This document shows, piece by piece, positions 11,336-24,293 of a stretch of DNA of 64,000 nt (position 1 is its first letter; the number at the start of each line of letters is the position of its first letter). The position numbers were made by a program, and so were the translations under genes. The notes under the pieces are model-generated. The model saw only the letters and a list, made by a program, of their open reading frames with translations, made no database searches and was not told the origin of the DNA. The DNA comes from Bagarius yarrelli (Eukaryota; Chordata; Actinopteri; Siluriformes; Sisoridae), in contig VCAZ01000122.1 in NCBI GenBank assembly GCA_005784505.1, forward strand, positions 65,284-129,283, given 5' to 3'.

Positions 11336-12425
11336 ACATATATAGAGGACTTGTGAATGTGCGACCTATGTGATCACCTATATAATAAACAAAATGGCCA
11401 ATTCGAGACGAAAAAATACATGTTTGTATATACTATATAAGGAAAAGCTTTGCATGTGGCTGATTTGAAACACACACAAAATGGACTGATGATAGGTGGA
11501 TTTTTGGGAAGATGTTTGTTCTGGTTTTTTTACTAGAAAAGTATATCATTTAAGACACAGTAGACTTGTGATGATGCGTTAAGTACATGAGCCCTGTGAC
11601 ACACTGCTAGGTGCATTACGTGTCTCTTTAAACACCACACCCTCCATCAAGGTGATGTTAAGTTCCAGAAACACCTCAGATTTCCTGCATCAGGCTTACA
11701 AACATGAGTAGAAGCTTGTAACTAGTGCAAGGAGCGGTGGATAAGGTGTGGTTTATGAACATATGTTGGAGATTTTGAGTCCGTCATTTAGGATCAGATC
11801 GGCTTTCGACAAAGAGTCGCAAAAAACCTGCCCGCAAAAATGACGAGACAAAAGCGTCCTGCTCTGGTTTCCGTTACGGCTGGGCTTTTTATATCTTTTC
11901 CGTAACCTTGTTTTTGTGTTACGAGAACTCATATACAAACTGTGGAAACGAGGGCTCTTTGGTCGGGCTGCTCGGCGCGGAGCAGGGACGGACACACACG
12001 CAGCGTCTGTTTATCCGTGTTTATTTGCAGAGGAGTGTGAGAGAGGACGAGAATCTTTCATGGCCTCCGGAGAAGTTTAGAAGACGTTTCAAAACATGTC
12101 AGACATCTGAGGGGACGCGGGTTACTGATGAGCAGCCAACATGTCCTCCGGTTTGGACATTTACAAAATGGTACGGCTTGAGAAGGCTAGGCTAATCTGG
12201 GCTAGCACGTTCATACAGAAAACTCGTCCATAGTTAACAGTACACTATGGCTTCCGTGTTATGCGTTAAGGGTCTCACCTCTAGCTGGGCGAAATCTTTA
12301 CCTAACAAACCTTCTCTCTATCATCATCCTCATCATCATCGGCAACAATAACGGTTTCGCTTTTTTTCCATCTCCTTGAAAACAGTGTCGCAAACTGCTA
12401 GTAAGCTAGCGCCTGTTAAAGAGCA
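11336..12425. other. Intergenic DNA, no gene seen
   Basis: Unique sequence with AT-rich and GC-balanced parts. Frames of 80 and 95 codons on opposite strands overlap at 11753-12195 and show no family signature. Confidence 0.4.
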
Positions 12426-12730
12426 GGGCTGTGTCTAAAATCGCATACTCCTATACTATATAGTATGTGAAAAAGAGTATGCGTGGTAAGTAGTATGTTT
12501 AAATACTGGATTCTGAAATACGGCGAAAAAGCGACAATGCGGCACTTGTCACGCACTTAAGGTAGCTATAAATACTTCACTTGCACTCGTTTATCATCCA
12601 GGTTTAAATTCATGGTGCTGTGACCCTGTATGTCACATGACAATATTAACATGGTGGGTGTTGCAGGTCCCAATTTCACTAATTCTACCTGTAGTTATAC
12701 TATAGAAAACTAGACTTTATTACCGGTTGG
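12426..12730 (+). repeat. Interspersed repeat, TAGTATG family
   Basis: Begins with ATCGCATACTCC...ATAGTATGTGAAAAAGAG...GTAGTATG, a palindrome-rich repeat common in fish. It continues to ATGTCACATGACAATATTAA, then CATGGTGGGTGT, TTTCACTAATTCTACC and TTTATTACCGGTTGG. The latter half matches 58206-58300 (ATCATGTGACCATATCAA, CATGGTGGATGT, TTTCATTAATTCGACC, TTTATTTACGGTCGG) in the same order. Confidence 0.6.
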
Positions 12731-14395
12731 GGAAGTAGCAGCAAACTCAGAATGTATGTAATTTTAGCCAAACACCCTGTTAGAATCTAATTCAGTGTTA
12801 GTTACCATGACAACCCCGGTGTGAATTTCATTCATGTTATTCTAGATTTAAACCCGGACACTGTTTATTTCTAAAAAGTTCAGAGTTTGCACTAACATGG
12901 TGGAAACCATAGAGGTTGAATTAGCGATTAAAGCTAAACATAATCAAAAGGGTCATTTTAGGCACACGGATACGTTTATTTCAAAACCCGACAGCATATC
13001 TAAGTTAAATGTTGACGTTCTGGATGACTTCTGGGTTCTGGGTGACCTCATATCATCCTTTTCCGGCTAACTGAACCATTAGCCGAGTCGTTTGGTTTAC
13101 AGTTCATAGTTCCTAGTAACTTAGCAACCGTTCCGTCGTGAGATTTGCTTGTATTTTGCATCGAGTTTTTCTACATCGCTGTATACGATGGAGAGTAGCG
13201 TAGTCGTGTGTAAACGCACTAGCCCTGGCTAGTCATCGTTTATTTGCCAGAAAAGCAATTACTGTAAAAAGCGTGAGGTAAACATGCAGATTTGGGCTAA
13301 TAGAGTGAGCGGCAGTGGGGTGAACAGACTAAACAACTTGCATGGATAAATAAACCCTCTTTAAGCCGGCTCCTGGCTGAAGTGGCTCTCGATCTCCGCC
13401 TAAACTGTCCTTTCGTAATTGTTATTAGAGAAGTAGAAAGAATTTGTTTAAAAATAACAAAAATCTCACAGACACCAGAGAACGCTGAATCTACACCTCA
13501 CTAACTACATCGTGTACTAATATAAAAAAAAAGATGGATTGAAAGAATAATATCGCTGTATTTTTGCAATGGTGTAGCCTGTAGTGTAAATGTGAACTTT
13601 CAACATCTGTATTCCCTATATAAGCTCATTAGTATGGGTGGTTTGGGACACACCCAAAGTGGACATTTAGGATGGTCTTTATTAGGGCGTATATAGTGTA
13701 TATAGATGGAACTCAGGACGGGCATTTGATTAAGTTTCTTTAATCGATAATCAGGAAAATGAATAATTATGTATTAATAATTACTTTTTAACTATTATTT
13801 TCTGGCAGCAAAAAAAACAAAAAGCGTGTTTTTTAGTAGTTTTTCGCAGCATCACAATGCACGCTGTGTAAACAGTTGGGCTTTACTTTGGTTTAGATTA
13901 TTGAGGGAAACTCTTTGTTTGTGGATAAATGAGGGACATTAGCGTATTAGAAATAGCGTTTAGTGATGTAGTCATTATGTTTTGGGCGAGGCTTTACAAT
14001 GAGTGGTGAATTCTGAAAAAAGAAACAAAAACAACCTGTGATTGGATAAAGCTGCACAATGGCATAGAATGCACAGGGATTGAATGAGCCGGCATTAAAA
14101 AATGCGTTTGACATCAAAAACTCCTGCAAGGACGAAACTCTGCTTGCACTTTATTTTTCCATTTTTAACGTGATTAGTGAAACACACACATGCAAATCTC
14201 TGTGTTCCGCTCTTTCTCTCTCTCTCTCTCTCTCGCTCTCTCTCTCTCCCTCTTTGAGAAACCCAACTCTATTCCCGTTCCACCAGTCAAGAACAAAGAA
14301 ACCATCAATCCATTTAATTCTTTATACGCAACTATCGATCATCTTTTAATACTCCTCTCGAGGACTCCTTAGTTATAAGAATGAAATGTCCTGCT
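12731..14395. other. Intergenic AT-rich DNA with one stray tandem-repeat unit
   Basis: Mostly unique. A single GTGGTTTGGGACACACCCA unit of the 10.9/14.4-kb repeat is at about 13637-13700, and (CT)n with interruptions is at about 14213-14252. No coding signal. Confidence 0.5.
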
Positions 14396-14407
14396 TGATG
14401 TATACCT

Positions 14408-14875
14408 TGTGTGGTTTGGGACACGCCCACCACCAGACCGTTGGGAATGTATGTGTGATCTACATTGTGGGCATTGTGGATTGTCCTATTTAGTGTATAA
14501 TTTCTGCGGTTTGGGAGAAACCCACTGTTAGGCACTCAGGATGTTGTTTATGTGGCTTGTATTGTTAACAGTGTGTGTGGTTTGGGACACGTCCACTGTT
14601 GAACACTTCGGGTGGCACTTTTTATGGCCTACTTGGTGAAATAGGGCATGTAATTTGGCATACAGAGTGCTGAGGATGGTGAAATAATAATAGTTGTGTC
14701 TATGTGCCCTTAAGTGTACGAAGGGTTTGGTTGAAGAAACAGCCACTGCAGCCTACATAATGAGTAGTTTGGGACATGCCCCCAAGATTGTGTAAGTTTG
14801 GAACTCAGCCACAATTAGTGATGTCCAACTCTGTGTATAGTATGTGATTTGGGACACACACAGAGGTCAGTATGT
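14408..14875 (+). repeat. Degenerate about 70 bp tandem repeat, array 2
   Basis: GTGGTTTGGGACACG and variants recur at about 14412, 14508, 14579, 14652, 14721, 14765 and 14847. Mean spacing is about 70, and intact anchors are followed by CCCAC or a close variant. Same unit as array 1 at 10.9 kb. Confidence 0.7.
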
Positions 14876-15445
14876 TTGGCGTCTGCATTCTTCTGTTCCC
14901 CGTGTTTATGCGATGCGCTCTTGTCCGGGTGTCTCACATCTCCAACACATCTATCAGCGAGAAGCTAAATACCGCAGGTTGGAGGGTCTAAACACGGAGC
15001 AAAACATTGGCGCTTTTCATGCCACCATTTCACGACGAGGGCAATAAGATCCGTCTTCTGTAAACATGAAACAGGAAGTGAAGCGCGAGCGGGCCGCAGA
15101 GCGTACACTGATCCGCCTCTGAAGTGGTCCAAGCGTCTGGGAAAACTCGGCTCTGTTTTACAAGGGCAATTCTGAGGGGCTCGCTGAGGGACAGCAGACA
15201 CACACGCGCAGTGACAGGAGCGCTACAGTAAGGCCTCAATACATCCCCAAGCCGAATGGAGACGTGAACGGCGCATCTGCCACCCATTAGCAGCGTTTCA
15301 GACTTCAGCGCAGAGCAACTGGCATTTCAATAAACTAAACCAGATCAAAGATCAAAAACGACGCCAGAACAAACAGATCCACAAAAACGTCTTCTTCACT
15401 TCTCATCTCTAACGTGGAGCAGAGCGGAGTTACGCTACGCTAATC
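14876..15445. other. Non-repetitive GC-balanced block
   Basis: No recognised domain in any frame; short frames of 67-85 codons overlap on both strands. Composition (CpG-containing, few simple repeats) resembles the other unique blocks of the window. Confidence 0.2.
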
Positions 15446-16185
<740 letters not shown>

Positions 16186-16379
16186 CATCTTTTCAACACC
16201 CCCCCCCTTACCCAATCCCTCTGTAGGAGGTCCCGTTCCTCCTCTATAAACTCTGAGGAGTAAAGAAAGGAGCAAAGGATCACAAGAAAGTGTGCACTTC
16301 ATGGTGGGTGCCTCGGGGTGCTGAGCACACTTCACTTCTTAAACCTGCCTCTCAACACTCAGATTTTACACACACACAG

Positions 16380-16411
<32 letters not shown>

Positions 16412-16527
16412 GCTGTAAATAAGAGAAAGAGAGGAGGAAGAGAGAAAGAAAGAAAAGAAAGAAAGAATGAAACAAGACAAATGGGCAGAAAGAGAATAGA
16501 AGGCAGAAACAGAAACCCACATATTGT

Positions 16528-16573
<46 letters not shown>

Positions 16574-16576
16574 AGT

Positions 16577-16633
<57 letters not shown>

Positions 16634-17083
16634 AAGCGGGTTGTCACACTGCACAGCTGCAGATCTGCTGCGTCTCATTCCGGCGAGCGAGTGCATGATG
16701 GGTGGCCAAGAGGGGGGGGGGACAAGGATAACGGGATGAGTAAGAGAAAATTCCCTAAACTCCCGTTACCCATAATGCCTCTGTGCACTCCCTGTGACGT
16801 GTTCAGCTTTAAACATGCTGGATTCTGTAAATGAGCTGTGTGAAAAACACACAAAGTAGGAAAGGAAAAAGTTTTTGCATAAGTCTCATAAATATGTACA
16901 ATTACATTATACACAAATGAAGAGACTCATACACACTGCAGCCTGAACCTTCACACCAGTCAGGGAATTGCGGGTGTGTGTGTGTGTGTGCGTGTGTGTG
17001 TGTACAGGGGGTAGAAAATACAGTTTGTATGGTATAAAAACCGATAGAAAGTCCCCACAAGGATAGCTAACCAGAAATGTGTG

Positions 17084-17119
<36 letters not shown>

Positions 17120-17199
17120 GTGTGTTGCACGCAAATGTGTACTAAAGCATGGAAAAGGATGCCCTCAGCTGGTGGCTTACAATGATGATTTAATATTTC

Positions 17200-17230
<31 letters not shown>

Positions 17231-17499
17231 CTGCTTTTACAGAAATAACAAAATTCTTATTAATATAAATAGAAGAGTGTTTTTTAAAGAACCCCCTGAA
17301 GAACCTATTTTTGTTCTAAATGTGTGTGTAAAACATGGCCAAGTGTGTGAGACTCCACATTCTATATTATTGCTCATAAATTTCTTATTACTAGAAATAG
17401 TCAGGGCTTTGGCGTTTAACATCGTAGCCCACCAAAAAGTTGGGTTCTTTACTTAGAAAGGTGTCGAAAAAGAGGGGAATCCATAAAGCTCAAGTTGTT
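16186..17499. repeat. Microsatellite-rich intergenic DNA
   Basis: GA tracts at about 16388-16412, (GT)n 16531-16570 directly followed by (GA)n 16578-16629, (GT)n at about 16974-17004 and 17084-17118, and (CA)n at about 17206-17231. A GAACCCCCTGAAGAACC fragment (AAAGAACC family) lies at about 17287-17310. No gene seen. Confidence 0.75.
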
Positions 17500-17504
17500 T
17501 TGTC

Positions 17505-17910
17505 CTATTTAGCAGTTGCTGAAATTTATAATTGTACCAAAAGCTAGCATAAATAAGCAAAAAAGCAGTGGGCCTAAAACAGAACCTTGAGGGATACCGT
17601 GAGCATAAGCATTCACATCTACAAACGTATAACGATCAGTCAAAGAAGCCCTGAGCCAGGAGGAGGCTGTACCTGCATTTTCTAGCCTATAAAGAACAAA
17701 TGTGTGATCGAAAGTGTTGAAAGCTGCGCTGTCAAGTAATACAGTCAATGGGACGCAACCCTGTTCAGCCAACAGTAGCAGGTCATTTAGTACTTTAACC
17801 AGCTGGCTCTCTGTGCTAGGATGCATTTCATGAGTGTTATATCTACGTAGGGAGGCACACACACATTTGTTCAAGCAGAAATACACGATGCACAATGATA
17901 TTCTTTTCGG
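17505..17910 (-). pseudogene. L2-like LINE reverse transcriptase fragment
   Basis: The minus frame reads as the central part of a non-LTR retrotransposon reverse transcriptase. It has a LLLAEQG...VLLDSAAFNTFDH segment (around the first catalytic Asp), RLENAG..SWLRASLTDR, and GIPQGSVLGPLLF, the strongly conserved motif before the YADD box. The order and spacing match L2/CR1-type elements of fish. It is truncated at both ends (no endonuclease, no YADD) and has a deletion and substitutions near the first catalytic motif, so it is inactive. Confidence 0.85.
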
Positions 17911-17921
17911 CACATATTCCA

Positions 17922-18015
17922 GTTTAGGGAGAGCGCAGGGTCAGCCAATATACGGTGTTCCAGAAGCAGACAGGTTCCACAAGCCAAAGCCTTAACAATT
18001 TAAACTACCACTGCC
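17922..18015 (-). mobile_element. SINE fragment (GAGCGCAGGGTCAGCC type)
   Basis: Contains GAGCGCAGGGTCAGCCAATA then a decayed body and ACTACCACTGCCC, the complement of a tRNA-like head. It belongs to the family at 22.6 and 23.7 kb and lies beside the L2-like fragment. Confidence 0.5.
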
Positions 18016-18149
18016 CATGTTCCTCAGTGATCCCAGGCAAGAAGACTTCCATAATAAGTAAGACCCTGATTTAAAGGGTAAAAACACAGGAAGCTGTTTG
18101 CGAAAACTGCACAGCTATTTAAAGAATCCTTAAAAAACATCCTGTCATA

Positions 18150-18375
18150 AATTCGATTAGTGGGTCGATTAATGGTTCTCAGCCTATTAAAGGGGTTTTG
18201 CTAATAAGAAAACACTAAATAGAACCCTACGATTCTAGAATTGCTTTTTATTTTAGGTATTTTTACATTCTTAATTATTCAAAAAAAACCTTTTTTTTCT
18301 AAAAGACTAACGGTTCTCTGGGTAAGCAAGGGAATCTTTTTCCAAGTAGAACCGGAAATCTAGGACAGGTTGTGC
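18150..18375. repeat. AAAGAACC/GGTTCT-type interspersed repeat
   Basis: GGTTCTCAGCC, AGAACCCTACGATTCTAGAA, ACGGTTCTCTGGGTAA and CAAGTAGAACCGGAAATC recur in one short stretch. Similar pieces lie at 17.29 and 63.2 kb. Probably a short non-autonomous element; boundaries unclear. Confidence 0.4.
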
Positions 18376-20290
18376 TTCTAATTCCAGTAGAAAAACAAAA
18401 CATACATACATAAATCTTTTAATTGACATCTGAAGTAAAGCATCTAAATGAAGGCCAGCTAACTGGACCATATGATGAAGACAACCATAACTGGATGAGA
18501 CTAGAGCTGGAACCTGGAATCTGAATTGTGGTGGTTGGTTTTTCCTTCAGATTGGAACGCGGTGGTACTGAGAACCGTGAGGTAATGTAGTTTATTGATG
18601 GCGCTGTGAGTGAAGCCGAGCGCGTTTGTCTCCGTTACACAGCGGCGTTAATGCAGCGTGAAACTTCAGCTTGAATAAATACATACAGGGGAATTTGCGA
18701 GTCCAGAACTTTCGATCGTTATGATGCCGCTGGCGTGAAAAAGCCCGGTTATTCGGTCCTGGAACGGGAATTGGGATTACACTAAAGTTAATTTTGTTTT
18801 TATCTTGGGTGTGGGTGTGGGGGTGGGGTGGGGGGTTGAAATGCATGTAGAAATCAGGCTAATGTGAGTTAATACGGCTTTGTGGAAATCTGGAAGGCAA
18901 AAGAACGCTGAGGAGCGACAGGGATCCATTACGCGCTACATTTAGCCGCTCGTTCACACTCCTGAAGACCGCCGGTGCACAGGAGGGGAGGGGAGGGGAC
19001 GGACATTAAATACAGATAATCATTAAAGACTCATTACAGAAGCCGGAAAAACAGAAAGAGTAAAAAAAGAACAAGAGAGAGAGAGAGAGAGAGAGGAAGA
19101 GAGAGAGAAAACACCATCGACCAAAACCAAGACGATGAAAAAAAGAGAGATTTGAACCAGAAGTTTCCGAATAAGCGTAAAGGTGTTGGTTCAAATCCCG
19201 GGAGCGCCACAGAGAACCAAGTGTTAACCTGCACTCATCTGAACTGTACCGGAATCAAGTATACGGGTTATACTGGGGGTTTTTAATGTTTAGGTTTAAA
19301 CCCATGCCAGAGTTATGACATCACTAGAGCTTTTATAAAACCAGAGGATATTTTCAATCCTTAGCCAATCTTACAAAAACCACAATCTTTAACTAGCTTA
19401 GACAACTAACCAATGAAAGTTTCTGCAGGTCCAAGACAACAAATAAAATAATGAAGTCTCCTTTCATTCATACCAAAACAAGCTGCTGTTACGGGAACCG
19501 ATTTAACCGTCTGCTAATCGTGCTAGTTAAAGAAACGTAACTAAAGTTCAAAGTTTAGTAAACGTAACAGTTTACTAAAGCATGCTTCCTGATGAAGAAG
19601 CTCCTGCGTTCCTTAAGCTGTGCGCTGAGCGACCCGTGAACACAGACTTAGGAAAATACAGCTGCTGTGGAGAACCCGGTGCTCTGCCGCAGAACACCTC
19701 CTCCAGAGAAAAAAACGCTGTTTTCACCGCTTGTCACCAGTCACATGACCCGCACCTGCAGACTTCAGACAAAACGGCGTGGACTCTCGACATCTCAGCC
19801 GGAGCCGCAGCTGCGAGCAGACGTGTTTATTTGCTAAACGAGCCATCGCTGAACTGTCGTCAGGTGTCTGTCACGACTTGAAAAGACCAAAGCTTAGAAC
19901 AAAGACAAGGTTCACGTTAGCAGAAACAACACTGTGATCGGCTTGTAAGACCTTGAAGTGCTACCTGTAGACAGCCGCTCGTTCGGATATGATTGTTACC
20001 GCAGCAGTGCTACAGTGTGAGCGGAAAGGAAAATTATACCACAAAACCAACAAAAAAAGTTTGCGAAAAGCAGTAAAATGAACTTTTAGTGGTACAAATT
20101 TGACAGAAGTTCGTAGTTTATCCGTGCTTACTAGAAATTGACCAATAATCGGGTTTACCACGGTTATAACATAAACAACCGTATACAGCGGGTTTCTAAT
20201 ATCGGCGCCACTAATATTTGGAGCCATCTTGTGGTCGTTTCGAGAATTGCACACGTCCACTATTACAGCATTGCCGGGTGAGGCGGGATA
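18376..20290. other. Intergenic DNA, no gene recognised
   Basis: Contains GGGGTGGGGTGGGG (about 18811-18836), (GA)n 19075-19095 and a tRNA-B-box-like GGTTCAAATCCCGGG at 19189-19203 without a usable head. The block 19560-19880 is GC-balanced with a 99-codon + frame of no recognised family. Confidence 0.35.
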
Positions 20291-20384
20291 ACAGCACTTA
20301 CAGGTAAAAAAAAATTGATTAGCTTTAAAATGTATACTTTATTCAAAGTAAAGCAATTTGATAAATAAATGATGGACAGTGCTT

Positions 20385-20905
20385 GGGTTTACGTTTAACA
20401 GAGTAACAATTCAATTGCAAAAAAATAACAGTAATTCATCAGTTACTTTGAAAAAACGTGTAATTACAATACAGCTACTTATGAAAATGTTAACGATTAC
20501 ACTTAAGGTTAGATCTTAATTTTTACATTAAAAAAACAGGACGTGTTAAATTTGTTGTTGCTTTGCTGGTTCTCGATTTACACCATTCCTTCTGTTTAGG
20601 CCGCTAATTACATTGCCGCTTTAATGACCTAATTACCGCTTTTCATTGGTTCTTGAGTCCGCTAATTACATTAATCCACATTGTTGCTGAATGTTTAAGG
20701 CTACTACATCCTGTCTGAGAGTAAGGCTAAGCCTGCCTGCTATTAACTTTTTTTAATTATTTAGTGGAAAAAATCCGTTAAAAAGTAATCGAACATAGAA
20801 AGTCGTTACTTTACTTTTCTAAAGTAATGAAAAAGTTACGCTACTCGTTACATTTTAAATACAGTAATTTCTGTAACCTATTACATTTTCCCAACACTCA
20901 TTATC
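20385..20905. repeat. AGTAAC-rich interspersed repeat (probable non-autonomous DNA element)
   Basis: Repeated GTAAC/GTTAC strings: CAGAGTAACAATTCAATTGC, CATCAGTTACTTTG, GTCGTTACTTTAC and AAGTTACGCTACTCGTTAC. It ends in ACATTTTCCCAACACT, which resembles the end of a family common in fish. The middle (20520-20740) is diverged or an insertion. Confidence 0.5.
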
Positions 20906-21197
20906 AGTCATCGATTAATCATGCCTATCCCTAGCTTAAACAACACTATTTATGGGAATTTTAAAGTAAACAGTGGATGAAAAAGAAGTTCGGAAGAAAT
21001 CATATCCTTTAGGAAGAAGTAAAAATGTTACAATTTCATGAATTGAAGAACCAGAACACAAACACATCTGGACTACATCTGGACCAACTCCTTTCCATAC
21101 AACACACAAAGCTGTGTGCTTGTCCTTTAGCCAGGCAAAAAAATGTGTCGCAGGCAAATATGAAATGTGTGTGGCGAGTGTGCGTTGTAGGCAGGAC

Positions 21198-21228
<31 letters not shown>

Positions 21229-22570
21229 TAGGCAGCTCAAGGTAGGTCATGACCACAAGCGTGGCGGTGACCTGTTTGACCTTTCGCACCACAAGTCACT
21301 TCCTCTTTAATACAGGAAGTCATAGTATTCTCTTCGGTTTGCTCACCTGCTCCTCTTTCTCCTCAGCATGACTCCTTGGTTATGAAACTCTTCTTTACAG
21401 TCTCGGGGTTCTAGTTCATTTAAGTGTAGGAGCAGTTTTGGTGGAACTGGTACCCCTGAAGCTGAAACCTCCTCATGATGGCAGGTGTGTGTAAGTGTGT
21501 GTGTACAGGTGGGAGAAAGCGAATAAGGCATGCTAGAAAGAAAAACGCACAAAATTGTTTTATTATTCTTGCAGGAATTTGAAGCGAGTCGTTCCGACCC
21601 CGAACAGACATAACACGTCGGGTTAAAAGCGGAGTGTTTGTGTTTGTTCAGCTCTCCTCTTAATCGAAACGGGGCCCACAGGAAGTTATTACAGCGGGGT
21701 GGCACGGTCCGAAACTCCCGCCGTTATAACGACAGGGAAAACAGCGGCTCCGAGGAGAGCAGGGATTAAACAAACACTCACAGAGCGGCTTTGAAGTGGG
21801 GCAATGGGCAGCTAAGAGCGGAGAAGAAAAAATATTGTTGAATGAAGAGAAGGACTGAAGGAAAACAAAGTTCGAAACGCTGAGGAGATTTCAAACTGGA
21901 AAAACCTGCCAGGCTACTGAACGACACCTCATTACAGACAGCTAAGTCGGAAAACCAGAGTCGGCTACTGATCAGCGTGCCAAAAGTGAAAACGCTGATG
22001 TATAAAGTTACAAACTTATGATTGGTCATATGACTAGCCAGCTAGCCAAATTAATCGCTAATGGGTCAGCAAGCTTGACTGTACTTAAAGTTGATGTCTA
22101 ATTTCTTGTGGATTGTTGGGCTTCTACCTTCTTTAAAAACTTTAATAGGCTCGGCACGCAAAGCCCTTCCGAAATATTAGCCAGGTTTTTAAATTAGCTT
22201 GGCGCTGAGTTAACCGTTTTATTAGCATTGATATTTTGGTTTCCTGAATTCTGCCTTTCTCAATCTATCATTGTTTCTTTTTTAACGTCAGATGGCTGAA
22301 CCCTATTGTCCCTTCTAAACCCCTGACGTTCTTCGGCAAAACATCATTGCAAGCTAACTTTGGCGCTATCTTCGACATGAGGAAACTCAGACTGCTGCTT
22401 CTGCTACTTTGCTTGGCTTTAGAGTCAGTTTCTATCCATTCTCATGGTGGCCAGGAGTGATCCTTCAAAAGCATCCTATCAGTTCTAATGTGTCAGTTAG
22501 GGTTACCTGCAATTAAAAGACAGACCGAGGAGAAGAATGTTGCCACTTGTAAATGCCTTTATTTTCTCAC
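20906..22570. other. Intergenic DNA, no gene recognised
   Basis: Includes a poly(A) run at 21205-21229 that may mark an old retrotransposed tail. Otherwise unique. Frames up to 120 codons (minus, 21343-21705) lack recognisable motifs. Confidence 0.4.
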
Positions 22571-22574
22571 ATAT

Positions 22575-22803
22575 ACTTTTTTACAACATGTCCCATCTTA
22601 TGGTGTTGGGGGTCAACTATGATACAGCGCCCCTGGAGCAGGAAGGGTTAAGGGTCTTGCTCAAGGACCCAACAATGGTGGGCTTGAACCCAGATATTTC
22701 TGGTCTTCAGATCAACAGCTGGTGGTGGTAGGGCTTGAACCCAGGTCTTCCTGGTCTTCAGATCAGCAACTCAGCACCTTAACCATTTGAGCCACCACTG
22801 CCA
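22575..22803 (-). mobile_element. tRNA-derived SINE with internal duplication
   Basis: Read on the minus strand, the head is GGCAGTGGTGGCTCAAATGG, with a B-box-like GGGTTCAAGCCC, then GGGCCT-like body and GGGGCGCTGTATCATAG. The CTTGAACCCAG...TCCTGGTCTTCAGATCA module is present twice (about 22683-22714 and 22734-22766). Confidence 0.7.
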
Positions 22804-23685
22804 CTGTTTTTCTGATTAGTAGTCAAACTTCCTAACTACTTAGCTAATACTTGTCCTCAGTTGGGGTTGCAAGTGTGTATATGTCCTCATGTGATCAGGT
22901 AAAAGCTTTGCGGGACTGTGTGTTCCACCTGCTCACGATTAAGCAGCTGAGAGTCATTACCAAAAAAAAAAAATAAGATAAATGCCACAAGTGAACACAA
23001 CGGCAGCTGCCAAATTTACTCTGAAACTAAAAAACCCAACAAATACTCAACACTTAGGGGCCCCTTTTTTTCAGGAAGGCTGTCTAATACTTTGATCTTT
23101 ATAGCATGGCGCATCATCATGCTAAGAGCAGCCACTAGGAAATATCAATGCAATTAAGCCATAATTAGTATCAACAGCACAAAATGTAATGATCCCACCC
23201 CCACCAGTCTAAACCTTTTTATACAAAGCAGGCTAATTCCACGGATTTATGCTTCCAATCCGGACTATGTGTGTGCCACAGCATTAATCTAGCTTTATCA
23301 GACCAGACTGCGTTTCTCCATCTTCAGCTGTCCATCTTTAGCTGGTAGAGAATCAAAGCCAACTGCAGCCTTCGATTTTTGCCCCTGCACTAGCTATTTT
23401 AGCTTTTCGACCTAGAGGTTCTCCAATAGGCTGTAAGTCCTAAGCTGCCTTTTTGTCCACTCCATCTAGAGATTCTCCGTCCCACAGGATTCTGTCCTAC
23501 TCCTGCAAAAATATGGTATTGTTTTCTGTTACCATCTGAAATATTTCGTTTCGTCCTGCAAAATCCTGCAGGTAAACATATGTTGTTGTTTTTTTACAGC
23601 TTCTTCCCGCTACGCTGCTATTTGTTTCACTTGCTTTTCTATTAAATACAAATTAAAAAGAAATGAAAAATAAAAAAGATATTCA
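22804..23685. other. Intergenic DNA, no gene recognised
   Basis: AT-rich unique sequence between two SINE copies of the same family; nothing coding seen. Confidence 0.4.
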
Positions 23686-23687
23686 AC

Positions 23688-23886
23688 TTAATTGTCATTG
23701 TGCAAGGTACGTGTACAGAGCCAATGAAATGCATTTTTCGCATATCCCATCTTAAGTAAGTTGGGGTCAGCTATGATACAGTGCCCCTGGAGCAACGGTG
23801 GTTGGCTTGCCGGTGGTGGGGCTTGAGCCCAGGTGTTTCTGGTCTTCAGATCAGCACCTTAACCATTTGAGCCACCACTGCCCCTT
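23688..23886 (-). mobile_element. tRNA-derived SINE, near full length
   Basis: Minus-strand copy. Head complement at GAGCCACCACTGCCCC (about 23869-23884), B-box complement GGGGCTTGAGCCCAG, body GATACAGTGCCCCTGGAGCA, and a tail that reads TTGCACAATGACAATTAA on the minus strand, an LINE-like 3' end. Confidence 0.75.
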
Positions 23887-24257
23887 AACAAATGTTTTGT
23901 TATATTTGAGTTTAATTCAATAGACATTATATCTATAGCACTAAGTGATCAACCTGTGTCATGTCTACAATCTGTGTATGAGCCACGTGAGGAACTGTGG
24001 TTCCTTTATTTAGTTGTTCTATTGCGCAGTAGTTTTACAGTAATTGTATTTTAAAATATTCATATTTTAATAATAAAGTCCGATGGATTTTCTTTTCTTC
24101 TGTAACCCGCACACAAGAGTATGTTACCGCCCACGACCGCATTCACCAATCAAATCTTGTCCCACGTCTGCACTCGGTTGTGTCGGGTCCCTCGGGTCCT
24201 GCGGTACTCCTGCGGGAAAGCAGGTCTCTAACTCCTACCAGCCAGGCCATGATCCTT

Positions 24258-24293
<36 letters not shown>

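Noticed and set aside
19180..19215. Possible tRNA gene or SINE head (GGTTCAAATCCCGGG)
   Set aside because: Only a B-box-like string; no A box or conserved SINE body beside it.
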